This document shows, piece after piece, positions 20,982 to 31,494 of a stretch of 64,000 nt of DNA. Origin of the DNA: Pyropia yezoensis (Eukaryota; Rhodophyta; Bangiophyceae; Bangiales; Bangiaceae); contig CM020618.1 of the NCBI GenBank assembly GCA_009829735.1, positions 14,862,568 through 14,926,567 on the forward strand, given 5' to 3'. The notes below the pieces were generated by a model. It made no database searches. It was not told the origin of the DNA and worked only from the letters and a program-made list of their open reading frames with translations. Every line of letters starts with the position of its first letter. Position 1 is the first letter of the stretch. The position numbers and the translations under genes are program-made.

Positions 20982-21799
20982 GGCGAGCAAGCAGGGTGGG
21001 CAGGGGGGGGCGGGGGGGGAACGTGGGGGGTAAGAGACGCCCGAGGGGGTTAGGGCAGAGAGGGCAAGGGCAAGATGGAAAAATGGCAAAACAGGGCGAG
21101 AGGTGGCGGGTGGGAGAGGGTGGTGACACCCAACGACCGTCACAGAACGGCAACGAGCCTCGCAGGCGCTCTCCGCCGGTGCGCAAACAGCGGGGCAACC
21201 GCGGCTGGGGTGGGCGGTACGCCGTGGCCGTGGCCAGACGTAGCCATGCGGCTGCAGACGTTCATGTGCCTGCCGAGGCTCCACCAGGAGGTGTTGGGCG
21301 CACCAGCGGCCGGAGGGGGGCGCACCCGGAGTGCGGGGCGGGGCCCGCTGTTTGCCGTCCGGGAGGATAGGGTGGGACTCGGGTGGGACGCGGCCAGGCA
21401 AGGACTGGCAACATGGTTGGAAAAATGCATGCATTTTTTGAGTCTCCTTTGCTTAAAGAATGCTTAATGAAGACATCTTAATTAATCACCGATGAGTCAT
21501 TTTCGTAATTTTTGATTGTGAACTAAATACATGAGAAATTGTGCGCCTCGCACATTGCGCCACCAAGAACAAGCGTGGTTGGGCGCCAAGCAGGCGCAGC
21601 ACAACGTTAGAGCGCGAGTGACGTCCTCTTTGCGTGTCCTCTACCCCTCCTCCTTCCCAACGAGCCACGACAATAGCTTCGGGGGCATACCGTTTTCGAG
21701 TGTCGGGTCGGCTGGCAGCACTCGTGACGGCTTACCATTGAGGTCGACAGAATGCGGCAGGATCTTCTTCCGGCGCCGGTGCACCTTACGCGTTGCGGG
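20982..21799. other. upstream region of EB1; no second gene seen
   Basis: Pyrimidine-rich on the minus strand just upstream of EB1, as expected of a 5' leader, then an AT-rich patch at 21430-21540. No other gene recognised. Confidence 0.4.
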
Positions 21800-22337
21800 T
21801 TGAACCTGACATGACAGCGGCCGTCGGCGAGGCGGCGCCTCGGCGCACCGCCGCGTCTCGGTAAGCGAGCGCAAAGTCCATGGCGCCCACGACAGCGAAG
21901 CAGGCCAGCGCCACCCCGAGCTATCCCCGCACCCAGGTCAGGGCCGCGGCGACGGCGCGCCCCGCTACGAGTGGGAGGGGGGCGACCACCGTCGCAAGCG
22001 TCCGCAGGGCTGCCGTTGTGGCCACCGCCGCAGCCGCCACCGAGTCGGCGTCGGTCGACGAGGCGGCGGTCGCGGCTGGCGCGGCATCGGCTTCTACCGG
22101 CCATCCACCGAGGGCGCTCCCACCACCACCATTTCCACCTCTGGCGCCCGCCGCGACCGCGTCAGCGTCGGTGGCAAGGAGAGCCAGGCTTGTCGCTGCC
22201 ACGGCTCCCCCCTCCCCCACCACCGCGACCGTCGCAGGCGACCCCGCCGACGGCACCACTACCAGCGCCGCCAGCGCAGCCGCCCCCGCCCCCGACGTCG
22301 CCTGGTGCCGCCGGGCGATGGTGGCCAGGGCGGCCAC
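21800..22337 (-). CDS. possible small Ala/Val-rich membrane protein, frame interrupted
   Basis: An ATG-initiated minus-strand frame of 138 codons (22337-21921) reads as Ala/Val/Leu-rich with several hydrophobic stretches and ends in LVAGRAVAAALTWVRG. A second frame directly downstream continues with LGVALACFAVVGAMDFALAY, which would extend the hydrophobic character to about 21800. This looks like one small multi-pass membrane protein whose frame changes near 21920, through an intron, a frameshift or chance. An antiparallel plus-strand frame (21880-22407) is equally long but looks like a shadow. Family not recognised. Confidence 0.25.
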
Positions 22338-22407
22338 CGGCGTTGTGCAGTGGGCGACGGTGGTGTTGCGAATCGTAGCGGCAGTGGTGTGTACTCGGCA
22401 GCTTTAA

Positions 22408-23202
22408 ATTCCAACTATAGAGTACTCACTTACAAGGTTTTGGCATACTTACTGCCGCTAAATGCTGTATGATTAATGCAACGGTCGGTTCCGGGGTTTG
22501 ATTAATCTATGCTTTAATCTATGCTTTAATTAAAAATAAAAATGCATATATTAAACTCTTGACCACCATGACTGGCAACGCTCTCTCGGGCGGGGTGGCG
22601 ATAGACGCTGGCACCGCATGACAGACGGCTACGTTGGCGACACACTCCACGCGAGAGCGGGCCGCGGCCTCGTGGCTACAGTACTGGTGTCCTGCCGTGC
22701 GTGGGCTCCCACGACCAATGTGCTATTGAAATGCCATTCCAAAAACAACTTCTTTTCTGTTCGTCACTAAGAATGCAGCGATACACGTGTCTTGATCCAG
22801 CGATCCCAGCTCCGCATGGTTTCACAGACGAAATCTGCATGTGAAAGTCCGCCCGCCTCGGCGGATCCCGCACTGTCCACGAAAGTTGCCTTTGCAGAGC
22901 TCGTTTGGGTGGGGTAAAGAACCCTGCCGTGCACCCCACTTCTTCCCCCGCGTCTTCCCCCGAGGGCCCCTCTTTCTCGGACGACACCACCGCCCGGCGA
23001 CGCGTCGCGGTACCTGACGCACTCCTTTTCACGCGTCGCGGTGCCTGACGCACGCCCCTTTTTCTGGTCTCATTTCTTCTTATCCCCTCTGCTGGCAGCG
23101 GCTTGGCAGACGCGTTTCCCCGGCCACCGCCTGTCGCCGCGCACGCCCCCCCCTTCATCGGGCGCACGCCGGAGCGCGAGGGCGGCAGGGGGGGGCGCCG
23201 TG
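22408..23202. other. AT-rich patch and 5' leader of the Smr gene
   Basis: 22410-22560 is the most AT-rich stretch of the gene core (several TTTAATTAAA-like runs and a direct repeat of CTATGCTTTAAT near 22508 and 22521). Downstream is presumably promoter and leader of the following gene: a pyrimidine-rich tract at 23045-23100 precedes its start. No gene seen. Confidence 0.4.
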
Positions 23203-24768
23203 ATGGAGGCCGCCATGCAACGGGCGGTGGAGGCTGGTGACACGGAGGACCTGATGCGCCTGCTGTCGGGGCTGGTCACCTTTGACGCTGACGGCGTGCG
23301 CTCCGACCACCCCGACGACGGCGGGGGTGGCGGCGGCGGCGGCGGCGGTGCCGACCAGCCAGCGGGTGACACTGCTGGGCCCGCCGACGGAGCGGGCAGT
23401 GGCAGCGGCAGTGGCGGCGGCGGCGGCGACGGCGGCGGCGGCAGTGGCTCGCTTGCCGACACGGCCGCCCCCGCCGGGCCGCCCGAGGAAGAAGAGACGG
23501 ACGTGGAGGCGCTCAGCCGCCTCTTCCCCGAGTGCGACGCGGACATGCTCGCCGCCACCCTGGCCGCGTCGGGCGATGACGCCGACACGGCCGCCCAGTC
23601 GCTGGCAGACCTCCGCGCCGCGGGCGGCCTCAGCGGTGCGGCGACGCGCGGGGAGGTAGAGCCCCCGCCGGTGGTCGACGTTGACGCGTTCAACGCCGCG
23701 CTCGGCGCGTGGACGTCGGCGTTCCCCGCGCTCGGCGCGCCGTCGCCTGGCAAGGGCGGGGGGGGTACCCCAAGGCGGCGCGGCGCGTCGCGGCTTGCCG
23801 CCGCGGCCGCCGCGCTGCCGCCCCCCGCCGCCGAGGCCGCCGCCACCGCCGGCGCGGCGCCGCTGCTCGCGCGGCTGCGGGCGGAAAAGTTGGCCGCGGC
23901 GGTGCCGTGGGCGTCTGCCCGGGAGGTTGAGGCCGCCCTCGGCGCCGCGGCGGGCCATGTTGGCGCCGCCGAGGAGCTGCTCCTCCGGCGTCACCCCAAG
24001 CCCCGCGGCTGGGACGAGCGGGTGGCGGCAGAGGCGGCGGCGGCGGCCGCCACCGCCGCCGCCGCCCGCAAGGCCGCGGCGGCCGCCGCGTCGGCGGGCC
24101 GCCGCGCCGCCGACGCGGCGGCCGCCGCCGCCGCGCGCGCGGCCGCCGCTGCAGACGCGGGCGCGGGGAGGGTGGCGGACGGGGTGATGGCGGTCCTCGT
24201 GGGCCTCTGTCTTGACGGGGACGGCGGCGGGGGCAGCGGCCCGCCGCCGCCGCCCCCTTCGTCGGCCACCACGCGCGCCATTGCGGGCGGCCGCGCCGAC
24301 GCCGAGGCGCTGGCGCGGTCGCGCAACCGGCTGTTTGAGGCGGCACTCGCGGCGGCGCGCCGCGGCGACGGGCGGGCGGCCAAGCGCCTGTCGGCCGAGG
24401 CGCACGCCCTTAACGCCGCCATGCGGGACGCGCACGCGGCGGCCGCCGCCGCCGCGTTTGGCGCCCACAACCCGCCGGGCGCCCGGGCGGTGGACCTCCA
24501 CGGCCTCTACGTGGCCGAGGCGCTCGACCGGCTGGCCGTCGTGCTGGCCGTCCTCGCCGCGGCGGCCGAGGTGCGCGGCGCCGACCCGGCGTCGACGTCG
24601 GTCAAGGTGCTGACGGGAGCGGGCCACCACTCGGGCGGGGGGGGGGCGCGCCTCCTCCCCGCCGTGCGCACGCGGCTGCGCGCCACGGGGGTGCCGTTTG
24701 TGGAGGTACTGGATGTGAATGGGGATGTGGGGGGCGTGCGCGTGTTTTACTTGCGGCGGCGGAAGTGA
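23203..24768 (+). CDS. CUE-like / DUF1771 / Smr domain protein (Cue2/N4BP2-type endonuclease)
   Basis: Predicted 521 residues. From N to C: a Gly-rich linker, a CUE/UBA-like helix bundle near 98-137 (DVEALSRLFPECDADMLAA), a second one near 220-270, long Ala-rich helices, a DUF1771 segment about 365-425 (ARSRNRLFEAALAAARRGD, AKRLSAEAHALN) and a C-terminal Smr domain 425-521 with VDLHG at 430-434 and TGAGHHS near 471-477. The same architecture occurs in yeast Cue2 and animal N4BP2; Cue2 is the ribosome-recruited nuclease that cuts mRNA during no-go decay, with CUE domains binding ubiquitin. The Asp-x-His of the Smr motif is present, so catalysis is plausible. I start at the ATG at 23203; the 54 upstream codons, also beginning with ATG, look like a pyrimidine-rich leader. 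No intron. Convergent with PCID2. Confidence 0.88.
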   Translation: MEAAMQRAVEAGDTEDLMRLLSGLVTFDADGVRSDHPDDGGGGGGGGGGADQPAGDTAGPADGAGSGSGSGGGGGDGGGGSGSLADTAAPAGPPEEEETDVEALSRLFPECDADMLAATLAASGDDADTAAQSLADLRAAGGLSGAATRGEVEPPPVVDVDAFNAALGAWTSAFPALGAPSPGKGGGGTPRRRGASRLAAAAAALPPPAAEAAATAGAAPLLARLRAEKLAAAVPWASAREVEAALGAAAGHVGAAEELLLRRHPKPRGWDERVAAEAAAAAATAAAARKAAAAAASAGRRAADAAAAAAARAAAAADAGAGRVADGVMAVLVGLCLDGDGGGGSGPPPPPPSSATTRAIAGGRADAEALARSRNRLFEAALAAARRGDGRAAKRLSAEAHALNAAMRDAHAAAAAAAFGAHNPPGARAVDLHGLYVAEALDRLAVVLAVLAAAAEVRGADPASTSVKVLTGAGHHSGGGGARLLPAVRTRLRATGVPFVEVLDVNGDVGGVRVFYLRRRK

Positions 24769-25071
24769 TGTCGGGGGGGCGAGGGGAGATGGGTGTCTGA
24801 GGGGGTGGCGGTCGTGGCACTCCAGGTCGCTCTAAGTCGCGAGGGGGCTGGATAAAGTCGCTGGAGAGGAGTGGAACTCCCACTGACGCTGGATAGAGCA
24901 TCGCCCATCGATCGTGACTCCTGGCCCAGGTCCGCCTGACGAGGACACCCACAGAAAGAAAAAGCATCCGCTCTCTCAATTTCCATTCCACGTCCTTCAT
25001 ACCCCCATGTCCCCCCCCTTCTCCGCTCTCCTCTCCACCCATTGCACCAGTTGCCCCGTGGACACGCCACC
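24769..25071. other. intergenic region between convergent genes
   Basis: 303 bp between the stop codons of the Smr gene and PCID2. The plus strand is pyrimidine-rich towards PCID2. No further feature seen. Confidence 0.5.
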
Positions 25072-26568
25072 CTACCCCCCCCCTCCAGCAGCCAGCCGCC
25101 GCCGTTCCATCACTGCCGCTACAGGCGGGAAAGCCAGGTTGTTGGACAGCACGATGTACCCCGCCTTGTGGGCAATGTAACCCTTGACCAGCCCGAGCGC
25201 GATAAGGTTGGCAGCCACACACTCGGCCTCTACGAGGTCCACCTCCCCCCCCACCGCCGACGCGTCCTTCCCCCCGGCGCTGCTCATGGCCGCAGCCCAC
25301 ATCACCACCCGGAGGCGGGTCTTGCCGTCGAGCACCACCTGCACGGCGCGTAGGAGCGAACGGTAGACGAGGGTGCGGAGCTTGTCAAGGACCAGGAACA
25401 GCGCGCGTCGCATGAAGAGACCCTCGTGGCGCGCCAGGGCGGTGGCGTAGGCGCCCAGGTCACCGGTCGTGACCCCCCGTACAATCCCCCCGTACGTGTC
25501 GGTCAGGTCATAGCGGTCAAGCAGCGCCGCCGACGGGGCCACCCCCAGCAGCAACCGCGCGGGGACCAGGTAGAGGAGCACCGCCCGCCGGTGGCCCGCG
25601 TACCGGTCGGCGGCAGGGGGTGCGGACGGGGGCGGCGGCGCGGGCAGGCGGTTCAGGGCGTACGCCAGCGACTCTGCCGCCGCCCCGTACTGCTCCTCGT
25701 ACAGCGACAGGCGGCCGGTAAAGTACTTGTACGTAACCCGGTGGGGCGCCGGAAAGCCCTCAAAGGGGAGGAAGGAGGCGGCCTCGACGGCGCGGATGAG
25801 GTTGCGGCACAGCCGCAGCTGGTTGAGCGAAAAGTAGCAGCGGAAGAGCTGGTTGACCAGGCCCAGGGCGGCCCACTTTTTGGTGTCCCCCACCTCCCCG
25901 CGGTCATTGATGGCGAGCGTAAACCCCTTTTTGATCACCCGCTCCGCCGCCTCGAGCGACCGCGGCGGCAGCGGCGGCGGCGCGTCGGTGCCCCCGTCCG
26001 ACGCGGTGCCCCCCCCGCCCCTCGCCCCGGCCAGCGGCTGTGCTCCACCCCGCCCGCCACGCGTCGGCCTTCCGGCCGCCGCCGCCGCCGCCTCTCGCTC
26101 CGCGGCGGCAGCCGCAACGTCTGCCTGCTTGGCCACCACCCGCACGTCGGTGGAGAGGCGGAGGAGGGCGGCCACCACCCACCGCCCGTCAGCACGGACC
26201 ATGGCCTGGAAGGCAGACAGCGCGGCGGCGAGGTGCACAAACACGTCCTGCCAGGCACGGGCGGCCAGGGCGGCCGACGCCAGCAGCCGGTGCTCGACGA
26301 GGCCCGCGAGGCCCGCCTGCCAGGGAGGGGGCAGCCGCCCATAGGGGGGGCCCCCCGCCCCGCCGCCACCGCCACCGCCGCCGCCAGCAGAGGCAGCGGC
26401 TAGGTTGGAAGAAAGCGAGTGGGAAGACGGGCCCCCACGGCTGAGGTAGTCGGCCGACGCTCGCGCCGTGGCGGTCGCTTCCATGGACAGGAGGGCGGCC
26501 AGGGTAGTGCCATCCCGGCGGACGGCGGCGGCGACCAGGGCGTCACAAAAGCGCTGCAGGTCCCCCAT
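25072..26568 (-). CDS. PCI-domain protein, PCID2/Thp1 (TREX-2 mRNA export)
   Basis: Predicted 498 residues from the ATG at 26568. Matches the PCID2/Thp1/CSN12-like group throughout: AINDRGEVGDTKKWAALGLV followed by NQLFRCYFSLNQLRLCRNLIR, RVTYKYFTGRLSLYEEQY, AVLLYLVPARLLLG and a C-terminal PCI winged helix with EAECVAANLIALGLVKGYI and an HKAGYIVLSN end. Thp1/PCID2 is a scaffold of the TREX-2 complex that couples transcription to nuclear mRNA export at the pore; animal PCID2 pairs with DSS1 and GANP. The N-terminal third carries Gly and Ala/Arg-rich insertions absent from most relatives. The frame is open for 28 codons above the chosen start, but those look like leader sequence. No intron visible. 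Confidence 0.9.
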   Translation of the reverse strand: MGDLQRFCDALVAAAVRRDGTTLAALLSMEATATARASADYLSRGGPSSHSLSSNLAAASAGGGGGGGGGAGGPPYGRLPPPWQAGLAGLVEHRLLASAALAARAWQDVFVHLAAALSAFQAMVRADGRWVVAALLRLSTDVRVVAKQADVAAAAAEREAAAAAAGRPTRGGRGGAQPLAGARGGGGTASDGGTDAPPPLPPRSLEAAERVIKKGFTLAINDRGEVGDTKKWAALGLVNQLFRCYFSLNQLRLCRNLIRAVEAASFLPFEGFPAPHRVTYKYFTGRLSLYEEQYGAAAESLAYALNRLPAPPPPSAPPAADRYAGHRRAVLLYLVPARLLLGVAPSAALLDRYDLTDTYGGIVRGVTTGDLGAYATALARHEGLFMRRALFLVLDKLRTLVYRSLLRAVQVVLDGKTRLRVVMWAAAMSSAGGKDASAVGGEVDLVEAECVAANLIALGLVKGYIAHKAGYIVLSNNLAFPPVAAVMERRRLAAGGGG

Positions 26569-29500
26569 GGCTGGCAACAGGGGTTGGGGGGGAACGGGGG
26601 GGGAAGGAAAACAAGAGATGGAAGAAGCGCAAAAAGAAAAGAAAGTGGCCACTGGGTGCGAGGTCTCCCCTCGGACGCCGCTGCCGCGACAACGACGTCG
26701 CGGCGGGTTCGCGCGTTGCGCAGCACGTTGCGCAGCACGAAGTGCCCCGCGCTCACGCCCATTCCAAGGTCCACTCGCTTGCGGTACGTGTACTGTACAG
26801 TACGTGTAACGTTGCCCCCATTGGTGGGACCATGTGACGACGTCACAAACGGTACAGACATACTAAGCGGGCGCCGCGATGTCTAACCACGATGCAGGGC
26901 GATGCCCATCACCCCTTCACGGCGATACATGGTCCTAGTCGACGAATTTAAAGTGGATCATCGGCCGCTAATCAGTAATTCCTGCACGCACGCCAGGAAG
27001 CACGCGCTGGCAGCGTTGACGAGTCCACATCCGTCGTGGTCGGTCAACCGCATCCACCACAACGGCGTCACGCTGCTTCACCCCCCTTCCCCATTGCCCA
27101 CGTGCGCGGCTCCTGCCCCCCCCCCCCCCCCCCCCCTGCTGCCCTTTCGCTGGCGCCCCACGTACGTACCGCATCGATCGGGCCACACACCTCGTGGTAT
27201 CTCTCCGTCTGCACGATCCACGAGTGCTTGTCTCCGACGACCCCACCTCCTCTCGTCTCTCCGTGTCCAACGCGACTTTCCTTCGGTCTACCTTTCGTCG
27301 TTCTTCCCCGTCCGGCCCCGCTCACCTTCAATCGCTTCTTGCTCATTTTGCTGCTGCTGCCCTCCCCCCTCCTTGGCAGAGGCGTCCCAGCCTTTGCCGT
27401 CCAGTCGGGCGCGGCGACTCGCTGGCGGAGGCTCTCGGATACTGAGGCTGGTCAGCATACGTGACCCCCAGTATTTACCAGATGTTGGCAATATAAGTAT
27501 GTGGCTGGGACGATATCTCAAGTCGGGGGACATCTCGTCCTTTCCAAGCCTGTTACACGATACAGTATTTACTGCGTCACACTAAGGAAAGGGTGCTTGG
27601 AATGTGGGCGTCAAGACGGGCAGACGCTGCTTGATGATGATCATCGTCCTAATGAGTTAAATATTCGCGACTTTTTCCACCGGGTCTGGAAAGCAAATCG
27701 TTGCCGAAAAACACTGCTTCACCCGGTCCTTTGCCCCCCGCCCCTACCCACACCAACCTCTGCCTCGCCGCCTCGGCACTGACGTGCTGCGCGGTCAGGC
27801 GGTGACGCCTGTGCCGCTTCCCCACCGCCCGTCGAGGAGGGCGTGCGGGCGCTTTACCGCCACACATGCCGGGGTGGCGGGCGCCGCCTGCAGTTGAATG
27901 GCGGTAGTGGGTCATAACGGCGGCTTACCAGGGGTGCGATGCTGGGTGTGGCGGCGTGTGGCCCCGGGAAGGAGCGCTGCTATGGTGGGTGGGACGTGTG
28001 CCCCAAATTGAAGCGCCGTCACGGCCGCCTTCGCCGCAAGGCGCAGGAGAAACAGTGGGCGCCCTTGTCTGCGGAACATGGGGCTGGGGGGGGGCGACAT
28101 CGCCCTTAATGACGACCTGTATGATGCGAGCGGCGACTGGGGAGGAGACAACGACGAAATTGCACCGGCTGGCCGATCAACATGTGTCCATGTACAAGCT
28201 TGTGCCACTTAGAGGGAGGTATTCAAGCATGAGCATCGCCGACACGGCTTCATGGTTGGGCGCACGTTTGTATTCTCACGCAACAGCCTCGACAGTGGCC
28301 TGAACCTTTCTGCTGGGGAGACTGCCCACGGCGACAAGGCGCACTACCGCTGACGACAAAGGGGTGGCCGACGGCTCCCCCTCATCGTCTCCGCCTCTGC
28401 ACATCCATCGGTGTCACCCACGAATGCGGGTGCTGCCAGCGGTGGGCGTGTCCATGGCGCGGTGGGGCGCTATCAGGCGGCGCGCTCCCGTGACGCCGCC
28501 CGCGGCGCGGCGAGGCTCCCGCAGCCACGGGGGGGCGCGGATAGAGGGGAAAAGGGGGGCTCCCCGTCTGGCGACGCACCGCTGGTGCGCCACCCTTGTG
28601 GGTGCGGGGGGTGCGACAGCGGTCAGGCTCCCCCACTCTGCGACGGACGGCGCTTCCCACACGACGGACTGCGCTTCCCCCACGCGAGCCCTGAAGCGGT
28701 TCTTCTAGTTCTTGGCTGATGTGGCCGCCAGCCGGAGGGGGCGCGCTTAGGTACGTCCCAGCCAATGGGGGGTGCAGAAACGGGTGCCCTGCCAATCACC
28801 AGACACTGTTGCACATCCGTGGTCGCTGTTGCGCACACCTCGGCAAAAATCAGCAAGACCGCAAGACCGCAAGATCGCTTGCCAACTGGGGTGCGTCACT
28901 GTAAAGAACGTCTGTTTTTCGGCGGCCACCAGGATGGAACATGATCCGGCGGGTGCGACACCCCTGTGATTCGGCAGGTGAGAGCGACCCGTCGGCAGTC
29001 GACACGCTCGCTGCCGCGTCGTCGACCGCCACCCCCCCCCCCCCGCATCCTCCCCGCTCACGCCGCCTTGCGCTCTCCCCAGGGGGCGGTGGTGCGTCTG
29101 CGCCGCCGCCACCGCCGCCGTTGCCAAGCAGAACAACGGGACGAACCCAGCAATGACAGTTTCGGCCCACTTCCCGGCCCACATGGGAGGAAGGTGCGGA
29201 GGCTGCCGCCAAGGTGGCGCCTGTCGGTGGCGCTGCCGGGGGCTACCGATGGCGGCAGGATGCCCCCCCCCCCGACGCGGTGATGCGCGGTGCTGCAGGG
29301 GCAAATGGCCATCGCACCCATCCCCCGCAGCACGCTACCTGCCGCCGCTCTCGCGCCGACGTGGCCGGATGCACAGCCGAGGAGGGGGTGGGTGCGGCAG
29401 CGTCGGGCCACACGCTGTGGAAGCCGCCGCCGGCCACGGCGGGCGCTGCCGCGCCCGCCGTACCCGTCATGGGGGGGGCGAGGCTCGTCTGCCCCCACCC

Positions 29501-29837
29501 GTCCTGCAGCGGCGCCGGTCCCTACGCCCTCCCCTCCCCCCGCGCCCCCCACTCCCGCCACCGCCGCCACCCAACCACCAAGGGGGTTGAGTGCGGGCCG
29601 CCATGGCGCCACGGCCGTGGGTCTACCGCATGAGGAGGGGCAGGCCGAGGCTGCCAATCCTCGAGTGCCACCCCCCCCCCCCCCCCGGCGAGGTGTGAGA
29701 GGCGGGAAGGAGGCCCCCATGGCCCACGCCTCGCCCAGCCTCTCCCCCACCCACCGCCCTCTTCTCCGCGGCGCGTGGTGAGCACCACCTCATTCGATGG
29801 CAAGGGAGGGCCTCGCGAGGGGGATGCCGGCGGGGGC
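26569..29837. other. 3.3 kb without a recognised gene
   Basis: The first part is the presumable PCID2 promoter, with a near-palindromic GTGTACTGTACAGTACGTG at about 26788-26806. A run of 18 or so C occurs near 27117. From 28.3 to 29.8 kb GC-rich sequence gives many overlapping frames of 70-230 codons on both strands, none with a domain or with a frame clearly better than the others. I cannot exclude a disordered protein here. Confidence 0.35.
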
Positions 29838-29844
29838 TATAAAA
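29838..29844 (+). promoter_or_regulatory. TATA box (TATAAAA) upstream of the secreted-protein gene
   Basis: TATAAAA in the context GGCTATAAAAGC, about 200 bp upstream of the start codon at 30043. It is one of the best TATA matches in the window. A leader of about 170 nt is implied. Confidence 0.5.
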
Positions 29845-30042
29845 GCAAAGGGCTCCCTCGAGGTGAGGGCAAGGCAGATGGCGGCATCTCGGGCGGTCGC
29901 GTCGAGTCACGGGCGGCAGCACCACAGCTCCGAGTGCCTCGTCGACGTTGCTGACGCCGCAGACGCCCGCCGGCCGCCCTCCCCCCCCCCTCCCCCCCCC
30001 CGTTCCTCCCAACCTCGTTGGCATCGTTGGCGTGCCTCCGCC

Positions 30043-30337
30043 ATGGGGTGGGCACGCGTGGCGGCCGCCGCCGTCGCGGCGGCCGTCGTGGCCCTCTCCC
30101 CCCCGCGGGCGGTGGGGGTGGCGGCGGCGGGTGGCCGCCCCCCCGGCGGGCGGTGCCCGTACACGGTCACCACCGAGGTGGCCGGCCGGTGGACGCACAC
30201 CCTCCTCACCGTCCGCACGCCCGCGGCCATTGCGGCAGCGCTCGCCGCGCCCGGCGTGCGACGGTTGGGCGACTTTCCTCCTTGCGCGCGCCACCGGCGT
30301 GGGGGGGCAGGCGGCGGTGGTAGTGGCGGCGGCGGCA

Positions 30338-30419
<82 letters not shown>

Positions 30420-31494
30420 TGGCGGCGGCGGCGGCGGCGATGGCGGCGACGGTGACGACGCCCTCCCCCCTGCGGGCGGCTGCCTAGACGCCATCCCCGC
30501 CCACGCCGCGTGGTTCTACCCGCTCACCCGGGGCTACTCGGCGACGGACGGGTGGATCCTGCCTATGCTCCCCCCCACCGAGCCGTCCTGGGCGCCCCGC
30601 CGGGCGTGGGCGGTGGCCGAGTTTGTGCGCCCCGGCTGGACCGCCGGGGACGTGCGGGCGCTCGCGTCGCTGCTTGATGCCAACGCCACCGCCGCCGCCG
30701 CGGCGGCGGCGGCGGTGGCACCGCCGTCGCCGGCGCTCGCCGTCGCCACCGCCAGTGCCGTCTACCGGCGGGTCACCCGCGGGGCGGGCGTGCCCGCCGC
30801 GGTTGTGGCCGCCTCGGCGGCGACGCCCGGCACGCTCGCCGCGGCGGTGGTGCCGGGGCGGGCCGCCGCGGCGGTGGAGGGGCTGGCCGTCCGGCGCGCT
30901 TGGGCGACCGCCCTCTTGGCCGACCGCCGGTCCGAGGCGGCGGCGGCGGCCGCCGCCGCCGCCGCCGCTGCCGCTGTGCTCGTGCCGCGCGCCAACTGCA
31001 CGGCGGGCCGCCTCACCCCCCCGCCATACCCGCAGTCTGGGGTGGAGCTGGTGCAGGGGGTGGTGGAGGCGGCTTTTGCCGTGCCGCGGCTGCTCCTGGC
31101 GGTGGCCGCCGCCGAGGCGGCGGCGGCGGCCGCCTGCCCACCCGACACGCCCCTGTCGGTGGTGGAGGACCCCCGCCGGCGGCTGCCGCCGCTGCTGGCC
31201 GTCGTCCTCCCCGACGTGACCCGGGTGGCGGCCGGGTGGCGGGGGTGGCCCGCGACGGCGGGGTGCCCCGCGGGGCGCGTCCCCAACGGGACGCTCATCA
31301 AGGCCGCCGTCGGCGACGCGGCGGTCGCCACTCGCACGGGCGGGTGGCTCTTTGGGGTGGCCTGGTCCGCCGGCCGCCGCCCCTGTGCCGCCGCGGGGGG
31401 GATCCTCCGCCTGGCGCGGGACGTGCAGGTGGAGCTCCGCCGCCGCCACGCCAGCCGCCGGGGGGGGGGCGGGGGGGGCTCGGGGGGGGGGTGA
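30043..31494 (+). CDS. predicted secreted or membrane-anchored protein of unknown family, poly-Gly insert
   Basis: Predicted 483 residues from the ATG at 30043. The N-terminus is a plausible signal peptide (MGWAR followed by an Ala/Val core to about residue 28). A folded-looking segment follows, with RCPYTVTTEVAGRWTHTLL, then a run of some 55 Gly, broken by Ser and Asp, at about 87-145. The rest contains short conserved-looking stretches (LDAIPAHAAWFYPLTRGYS, DGWILPMLPPTEPSW, a C-terminal GGWLFGVAWSAGRRPC) and scattered Cys, between poly-Ala helices. I recognise no family. The codon use and the TATA box upstream support a real gene. The frame is open above the chosen start to 29797, but there it overlaps the TATA box, so the shorter form is preferred. 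It ends in a Gly/Ser tail. Confidence 0.6.
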
